Below are positions 8,001 to 14,246 of a stretch of 14,246 bases of DNA, piece after piece. Made by a program: the position numbers and the translations under genes. Every line of letters begins with the position of its first letter. The stretch's first letter is position 1. The stretch is from Saccoglossus kowalevskii (Eukaryota > Hemichordata > Enteropneusta > Harrimaniidae): positions 217,609-231,854 of the forward strand of contig NW_003146289.1 of the NCBI RefSeq assembly GCF_000003605.2, read 5' to 3'. The notes beneath the pieces were generated by a model. The model was not told the DNA's origin. It worked only from the letters and a program-made list of their open reading frames with translations, and ran no database searches.

Positions 8001-9869
8001 TGAAGCAGGTCAATGGTTGTAGATCTATAAAATGAGAATGGATTACACGTCAGTTGATATATATCATTATATATAACAAACAGTGACACAATGAATAACA
8101 ATATTAAATTAAAATAATATATTTTATCTAGTACTGGATATGAGATCTTATAATCAATTTAGTTATGTATACATATACTACCGTACTAAGTCCAAACATA
8201 GTATTGTGTCATTATGGAGAGTTAATAACAATTGAGTATACTATGCTACCATATATTTCAGTGCGGAAGCTATTTTAGATAATGTTAACATGAGTAGGCA
8301 GATCGTATTTATCGTGTGTTACTCATACACAACAGTCAAAGCACATATCATATATTCATTTCTACATCTACACCAAATAAATGGCATTGTTGAAAAATAC
8401 TGTTATGTACTAAACTTTTGTACATGCGCGTTGTGGCGGTTATACAGTGATCAATAGTTGTGGGCCCTGATATACAATTGTCAGACTCCCGTTCTTGAAA
8501 TGTTTACATGGTACTGGACAAGCTAAACAGACGCGGCATATGCATATGTTTTTTTTGTGTACAGCACGAATTGATTGTTTTATAGTGATACTATTTTATA
8601 TGGCTTTTCTGGAATGTACAGACGCTTACAAACCAAAGGGTTTGAGCACCACGTGGCCGTTTTAGTGAGAAGCGTCAAATCAGGTCAAACAGGCCACATA
8701 TGTGCACGAATGTATCGAGTTCATAACCTTTCATCAAACAAACGCTTTAGGGATTCAATTAGTTCAACTTCACTGTGGTGTATAACATCATTAGTGTCTT
8801 TAATTGATTAACTACGTCTTAATTAAAATATAAACGGCCAGATGAACGTAAAATGCCCATTCATACCCCATTCAGACAAGATCAATCCTATGATCACTGG
8901 CTATACAAAATATGTTAGGAGGCTTACTGAGATACTAGTAATGACGTTGTCACTCAGTGCCACTTCAGTTGTAAGACTGTCAATTCACTTTAATTGGCCT
9001 TGACAATCTAGATATTAATACGCATTCCTTTGCCTGTAAACTGTCGTTTTATACAACAATAGACTACACTATATGTGGTCTTCCCTTAGTTATAACACTA
9101 ATGCCTTTGCTATATATAGTTTTACCAATTTGGTTAATAAGCTGTCGTGAAGATTATTGTATAGCACACTTTGATTGTACAAAGCAAGCAAACGACAAGT
9201 ACATTCCACGCGTGACAGAGAAAACAGTGATACTGTACATTTGTTGAACATTGGTTAAATTAGTAAGGATAACTAAGTGTAATAATGTATTGCTATATAA
9301 AGTTGTAAACTAACGTGTCAAAGGTTATGGGGGAGTTTCATTGTTCAACTTGCTACCTCCACAAACTGTTACATTTCCAGTTTGGTTACTCTCGTTCAGT
9401 ACATCAATGTAAGCCAACTGAAATGTATAACGCAGATATCAAATAAAATAGCTCCGCCAAGACAGTGCTCACACTCAAATCGCGTGAAAAGAAATAAATG
9501 TTAAAAAGTATCATGAATACTAATTAGTCTAGCTAGTTGTTTGCCCTATTATTCTCCATGAGTGCACAAATATATTTACTAGTAATGTATAGAATTACAA
9601 GAATTGTAGTACGTGTGCATTGTGGGAGATGTTAAAAGCAATGAATTGTTGCCGACATATACTGTGAAAAGTGCTAGGTGGGTGGATGGGTGTGTGTATC
9701 GAATAATTTATGTTATACGGAATCAACTAGCAAAATTATTATTCAAATCAGTCGCCTGTTTTGGCTATTAGGTTTACAGAAAATTGCATAAACACTCAAC
9801 TAATTGATTTGAAACGTTATGTATATCTTATATTTGGCAAGGTAACATAAATTTTGAAAAGCAATCCAT
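8001..9869. other. AT-rich stretch, no recognisable gene
   Basis: I recognise no gene here. A poly-T run followed by TACAG at 8549-8564 looks like a 3' splice site, with a 32-codon open stretch behind it (see findings). A 12-bp palindrome, CATATGCATATG, lies at 8537-8548, and a CCACGTGG palindrome at 8649-8656. A CCAAT-containing inverted repeat, ACCAA-T-TTGGT, lies at 9124-9134. The longest forward open stretch (8575-8811) starts without an ATG and looks like chance. Confidence 0.55.
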
Positions 9870-9885
9870 GATTGATTGATTGATT
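9870..9885. repeat. GATT tetranucleotide run, four copies
   Basis: Four perfect GATT copies form a very short microsatellite, about 60 bases before the long AT dinucleotide run. Confidence 0.8.
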
Positions 9886-9939
9886 TTAGGAATCCAACAT
9901 AGCTGTGAGTCTAAGTAGTCTGAAAAAGTGACATGTGGC

Positions 9940-9943
<4 letters not shown>

Positions 9944-10009
<66 letters not shown>
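9944..10009. repeat. (AT)33 dinucleotide microsatellite
   Basis: Uninterrupted AT dinucleotides cover 66 bases. Such a run is self-complementary, can extrude a cruciform, and is prone to length change and assembly error. The open frames that cross it, rich in Tyr-Ile, are artefacts of the repeat. Confidence 0.98.
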
Positions 10010-10011
<2 letters not shown>

Positions 10012-10039
10012 TTCAAACCTCGCGATTAGGAAATTGTTG

Positions 10040-10053
10040 CAGTCACGTGACTG
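10040..10053. promoter_or_regulatory. 14-bp perfect palindrome with GTCACGTGAC core
   Basis: CAGTCACGTGACTG is a perfect palindrome. Its core, GTCACGTGAC, is identical to the CLEAR/M-box form of the E-box bound by MiT/TFE-family bHLH-Zip factors in animals. It sits 30 bases after the (AT)33 run and has no identified gene nearby. A role as enhancer or promoter element is possible but unproven. Confidence 0.35.
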
Positions 10054-11569
10054 GGGTTTACATATCATATGTATCTATACATGATATAATTTGTACAAAA
10101 TTTTACAATATTATTCTTCAAAAACAGATCATAAGGTTAAGAAATTAATATTTGTGTCAACATTTTTTAGAAAAACTTATAAAGGAATGTTCTGTAATCT
10201 TTATACCAGTGATGTACGATTTGAAATTAATTAGAAACCTGCGGCATTTTTTCGGGGATAATAAATATTTAACTAAACATGTTAAACCACTAACTAGACT
10301 AATTATGGAGTGTTTCTCATAAACCATTAAGAACGTATCAATCTGACAATGATCAAAGAAGAAAAAGAGATGCAATTGACATGAGAATGAGCTCACGAGT
10401 CATGTATTGAAGAGAAAAAAGTAGTTTAAAAGCAAACCTTAGTAACTGCACTAACCGTACAGCTGGTAACAACCTTTCGTGGGTAATTACCTGGAGACAT
10501 CAATGTCCCCCGAATTTAGAATTTTTAAGGAAAATAAGTGCATAATAGGTTATCGTGAAATACGTCTGATGACACGATTGATAAGAAAGTAGCACGCTGT
10601 TCTGATTTACATTACACACGTTTTAGTAATCGCTATAACGTATGAACACATGCTGTGTACAGTAGGGGGTATTCTAGGGTGTAAAGGAGAACGAATAGAT
10701 ATAAGAAAGAAGTGCCATTAGTTTTTTGTCTATATTTTGAACACTTGTTATATCATGGCAATCTCACTCTTGGCTGTAACAACTTACAATTTGCACTATG
10801 CAAATACAAACTTCTGGAGCATCATTTTCAAGCCAAGCTACCAAGAACACTTTTGGATTTTCAGAAAGTGAATGTTATACTGTATGCAGAGTAAGGATAA
10901 TCGTAATCGCAGTTTGCACTATAAATTACAAAGTTAATTGATTATACACGGCGGGATAACTACTCCAATGTGTTCATGTAAATCGTACGAGTGTTTGATA
11001 TGCGTGCACTGAATGCATCACTCTAAATTTACTACAAGATATGTTATGTAAATATTATAATGATACTGCTTATTTATATTTCGAAATAAAATACACAAAC
11101 ATGAACGTGACACATTAGACATGACAAAAACTATTCAAAATGTGAATTGAGTCAACAGATAATGCAGTATGTAGTTATGTCAACGAACATTATTTTATCA
11201 AATCATATCTGGAAGTGATTCGGTGTATCCTACGCTCGGCATTCGTTATACGTTTTTTGACATCGATGTAAATAAATAAGTATGATTTTTGTTGAAATGT
11301 CGATTTACAAACTGTATTATTCGCTTTCGATCTGGGCTTTCGATGCCTTTCAAATGGACACGATTTGCGTTTAATGTGGTGGTACAAATATAAATTATAG
11401 CTTGATTTGTTGTTCAATTGACGAAGAAAACACTTTTTACGTTTTTGCTTTTTGATGTGTGGTCCTACACTGCAAATCGTCTCGTTTGAAGATTTTGCCA
11501 TGAAAATACCATGAGTTATTATATTATTTAATTTTTACGGCAATAATATTTAGCAATGATTATAGGGTG
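10054..11569. other. AT-rich stretch, no recognisable gene
   Basis: No gene is recognised. A minus-strand ATG frame of 103 codons lies at 11190-11501. It is rich in Lys, Arg, Asn and Ser, shows no domain, and is about the longest frame expected by chance in AT-rich DNA of this length. One octamer, ATGCAAAT, is at 10798-10805. Confidence 0.5.
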
Positions 11570-11603
11570 CCTTGGTTGTTGCAACAATTGCAAGGAAACC
11601 TTG
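11570..11603. repeat. Nested and competing inverted repeats
   Basis: CCTTG at 11570-11574 can pair with CAAGG at 11591-11595, enclosing the perfect 12-bp palindrome TTGTTGCAACAA at 11576-11587. The same CAAGG can instead pair with CCTTG at 11599-11603 across a 3-base AAA loop. The two hairpins exclude each other. No gene is attached. Confidence 0.55.
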
Positions 11604-12873
11604 TGTTTGAGGAAGGGATTATCTATTTTACATGCATATTAATGAAAGACAATACATATGATATTCCATTGAAAATGAATGAATAATCAACAATGTATAT
11701 TTAATAACCTAGATTATTAGTTCTTATATTTTATTATTTATTTATGTTTAAAAATGTAGTAGAGGATTCACATAAGTAAAATTTCCACTAACCATTTCTT
11801 TAGAAGAAATGTTTTAAATCATATATTTATGAAAACTCATAATTCACGCTAATTAAAAATCGATGTTACTTTAGATGCAACATTCACATGATTACTCAGT
11901 TTAATATAGTTATTAAAGTTTCAAATAAGGGAATTGTTAAGAAATTGAAAAAATACGTATGGCATTAATGTTAAATGTATATATATATATAATTTACACT
12001 GTGCGACCACATATCACTTGGCTCATAATTAAAATTCAGATTTAAAGAGTTTTGTTCTGCTATTCAACGAATGCCCGTATCATTTTCCATACGTTTTTTT
12101 GTTGGTACATACGTTTGTTTATTTTTATGAATTCATTGCTAAATAAATTGCTTGTATTCTCATGTATCGGGAATAAATACATTTAGGCGATCCGTTCATT
12201 TAGCTACTACTATATCATTGAGTGCCACGATGCCAAACAAAGCCCAGCAACGTATAAAGTGCTAGGAATTCGGCCAAGAAATTGACAATCTGGTATACTT
12301 TACACATCAATAACTGTGACGGTACTTCTATGGTATAGGTATATTAGCTCGAAAATTGATTAGGATCACGAGGTCTCGCTAACCAGCCTTTAAATAGGTA
12401 TTCATTACAATCAACACATACGTGGGGTTTAACTTCCACGATATTGTTTGTTCAAGGAAAATTGCAGCCTAATTAGATGGTATCGACGTTTGTTGATCAC
12501 CATGTGCTATCTCCATGACAACATGTTATTATATTCTCCAATTACAAGTACGCCTCTGGTAACATCTGTCATAAACGCTTTGGTTCTTAACCTAAACGGG
12601 AAATACTCTATTGGTATTTTAACAGCAAACAAACTACTAGGAAATACTGTACGCTAAAATAAATTAATCCGCTATGGTTAGACTATGTATTTAACCCACT
12701 GTGAATATGCCTTAAGATTTTGCTTCATAATGTTTATTTAACAGTACGGAATAATATAATTTGCATTTTTTTCGCGATCATTTTAGAGTGTACATAATAC
12801 TCAATATCTAGCATACATGCCTTCAAGCAATCACTCTTGTAAGTATGGTTTGAATATATTATTTTAATTACAG
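11604..12873. other. AT-rich stretch with a short TA run, no recognisable gene
   Basis: No gene is recognised. A (TA)7 run lies at 11978-11991 and an octamer (minus strand) at 12759-12766. The forward open stretch at 12448-12657 starts without ATG and shows no domain. The last bases read TTTTAATTACAG and could be a 3' splice site for the exon-like segment that follows. Confidence 0.5.
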
Positions 12874-12943
12874 GCCATGCCCTCTAAGCGACGAGTACGC
12901 CATGATGCACCTGATCTAATGGGGAATCTGAATTTATAATAAA
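12874..12943 (+). other. Exon-like segment: acceptor, 21 codons, stop and AATAAA (tentative)
   Basis: TTTTAATTACAG resembles a 3' splice site and is followed by 21 open codons (AMPSKRRVRHDAPDLMGNL, then Asn-Leu) and TAA at 12937-12939. AATAAA overlaps the stop at 12938-12943. The segment is clearly GC-richer than its flanks. The same frame is closed by a stop just before the acceptor, as expected if the upstream part is intronic. I do not recognise the peptide, and no upstream partner exon is identified. It could be a small terminal exon or pure chance. Confidence 0.15.
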
Positions 12944-13547
12944 CACAAGTGTATATTACAAACACGTTGTCTTAGTAGATGGTTAACATAAAGTGAGAGG
13001 AAAACTGACAGGAGAGTACAAATTGAGTTGAGGCATTTCATATATACAACAGGAAAATGATTATATCTTCTCTGACAAGTGTGCAATCTCGTCAACTCAC
13101 GTTGGCGATTGAATGCGTCGTACCAATGCAATTAGAACAAATATAAAGCTAGGGACCAAACAGCTATAAATAGGTTGATATGCATTCAGTTAATGGCGAA
13201 TTACATTACTGTACTCTTGGTGACCCGTTCATCGGTTAATGCACAATATCGCAGGCTTTTAAGAATGCTTAACTTAACGACTAAAAAGCAACAAAAGAAA
13301 GACTATTCAAACTTAAAATTGTGATATACCTTAAATTGTAAACGTTAAGAATATGGATTCAGTTAACAGACGCACATTCAGAGTTAATACACAAATATCA
13401 ATACGTAACAAAAACAATATCAATATTTCTCACGAATATACGTATTGAACTATATAATCAGATGTACATGTCGGTTTGATTATACTGAACATGATTAATG
13501 GAATTTCATAATGCTATTATATCAAATTTTATCTATTGATTCATTTG
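12944..13547. other. AT-rich stretch, nothing recognised
   Basis: No coding region, RNA gene or repeat family is recognised. A minus-strand open stretch at 12934-13131 has no recognisable features. Confidence 0.5.
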
Positions 13548-13573
13548 TTCATTCATTCATTCATTCATTCATT
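13548..13573. repeat. (ATTC)n tetranucleotide microsatellite
   Basis: About six and a half ATTC copies. The run is pyrimidine-biased on the plus strand and stands just before ACACAG, so it would double as the polypyrimidine tract if the next segment is an exon. Confidence 0.9.
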
Positions 13574-13588
13574 TACTATTGTACACAG

Positions 13589-13750
13589 AAGTGCTCCTTG
13601 TTGACCTCAAATATAAACGCGCGCGTTTTTGGAACGTTTTTTCTGTGTTTCGCGCATTGTATCACGGGAAAAAAAGCAACATAATGGACGTTCTACTGAA
13701 TGTGTTTTTATCAGGTATCAACTTATCCAAAAAAACGTTGGAATATTTCA
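13589..13750 (+). other. Exon-like 162-bp open segment with acceptor and donor (tentative)
   Basis: A pyrimidine-biased tract ending in TACACAG precedes 13589, and GTAAGTG starts at 13751. Between them one frame is fully open and encodes about 53 residues, beginning VLLVDLKYKRARFWNVF and containing a GKKSN stretch. The length is a multiple of three and both borders fall in the same codon phase, so the segment could be a phase 1-1 internal exon. I do not recognise the peptide. A CG-alternating palindrome lies inside it. No partner exons are seen in the window, so chance remains likely. Confidence 0.17.
13615..13628. other. 14-bp palindrome with an eight-base CG-alternating core
   Basis: AAACGCGCGCGTTT is a perfect palindrome with four CpG steps in a row, in a window otherwise about two-thirds A+T. 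Alternating CG of this kind can adopt Z-DNA under supercoiling. It may simply be part of the surrounding exon-like segment. Confidence 0.4.
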
Positions 13751-13989
13751 GTAAGTGTAAATGTTAATCTCATTAAAACTTAGATAGAGTTTCACTCGGC
13801 TTAGCCACTAAAAACGCGAAACAAATATAGGCTCACTGTAGTATTAAGACATAATAAAAGTCACATATTAAGTTAATGGGTTACAAGTGAATATAAAAGT
13901 AAATGAACATGATCTGAACTTGGTCCTATATCTGAACACCCGATCCTGTCCGAATCACGCTCTTCAAGCGCACTTGTGTCTACGAGTTC
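13751..13989. other. Unannotated spacer before the end array
   Basis: No gene or RNA is recognised between the exon-like segment and the tandem array. The last part, from about 13930, becomes GC-richer and may hold eroded array units. Confidence 0.4.
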
Positions 13990-14246
13990 ACGCCATTCAA
14001 CAGTGTGACCCCGTCCGTATACACTGTGATATATACGGGAAATATCACACTTTTCGAAGGACTGACCCCATCGAATGTGTACGCCATGTTATACGGGAAA
14101 TATCACACTTCTCAAAGGACTGACCCCATCCAATGTAAACCCCGATATACGGGAAAATATCACACTTTTCAAAGGACTGACCCCACCGAATGTACGCCAC
14201 GTATACGGAAATATCACACTTTTCAAAGGACTGACCCCACCGAATG
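13990..14246. repeat. 54-58 bp tandem repeat (minisatellite), open at the window end
   Basis: The core CTGACCCC (GTGACCCC in the first copy) recurs at 14005, 14062, 14120, 14177 and 14231, giving spacings of 57, 58, 57 and 54. A second shared block, AATATCACACTTTTC, recurs at 14041, 14099, 14156 and 14210 with few changes, preceded by a TATACGG motif. The first copy is strongly eroded, while the last ones are nearly identical in the shared blocks. The array therefore starts here and continues beyond the window. Spacings vary in codon phase, so it is not a protein repeat. Confidence 0.92.

Noticed and set aside
8025-8034. TATA-like CTATAAAATG on the plus strand
   Set aside because: It is on the opposite strand to the receptor and no plus-strand gene begins after it; such sequences are common in AT-rich DNA.
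9828-10148. Tyr-Ile-rich open frames on both strands across 9933-10068
   Set aside because: They are produced by the (AT)33 microsatellite, which has no stop codon in several frames.
11190-11501. 103-codon minus-strand ATG frame rich in Lys, Arg and Asn
   Set aside because: No domain or signal is seen, and about one frame of this length is expected by chance in AT-rich DNA of this size.
13887-14123. Open frame running into the end array
   Set aside because: The tandem units are 54-58 bp and change codon phase, so the frame is an accident of the repeat.
1-14246. CRISPR array, bacterial operon, phage or tRNA/rRNA genes
   Set aside because: The tandem repeats lack unique spacers of constant size, there is no dense gene packing, and I found no convincing tRNA A/B boxes or rRNA motifs. 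The content is animal nuclear DNA.

Overview
The window looks like nuclear DNA of a bilaterian invertebrate, probably marine, though the species cannot be told from sequence alone. The evidence is a metazoan aminergic G protein-coupled receptor of the octopamine/tyramine type, a decayed non-LTR retrotransposon of the CR1/L2 kind, microsatellites and minisatellites, long AT-rich non-coding stretches, and no bacterial-style gene packing. By eye the non-coding DNA is about two-thirds A+T; the receptor coding region is nearer 45% G+C.

Layout. Bases 1-117 are the end of a 29-bp tandem array. Directly after it, 118-1240 is a 5'-truncated, frameshifted LINE remnant whose reverse transcriptase can be followed from the fingers region to the C-terminal end of the ORF. 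From 1241 to about 6239 I see no recognisable gene, only AT-rich DNA with short palindromes and a candidate poly(A) signal for the receptor. The one clear gene is on the minus strand at 6240-7328: an intronless receptor of 362 residues with all seven helices and the amine-binding residues intact. Its 5' flank (7329 to about 8000) holds an E-box palindrome, a start-stop mini-uORF, an octamer motif and a CCAAT-containing palindrome cluster.

From 8001 to the end there is no confident gene. This part contains a GATT run, an (AT)33 microsatellite, a 14-bp palindrome carrying a CLEAR/M-box-type core, a nested hairpin, an ATTC microsatellite, a CG-alternating palindrome, and three weak exon-like segments with plausible splice signals. 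The last ~250 bases enter a second tandem array with a 54-58 bp unit, which becomes more regular toward the window end.

Only the receptor is expected to be functional. No set of genes in the window appears to work together, and I found no convincing novel system. The best leads are residue departures in the receptor, the two minisatellite borders at the window edges, and the exon-like segments near 12.9 and 13.6 kb.
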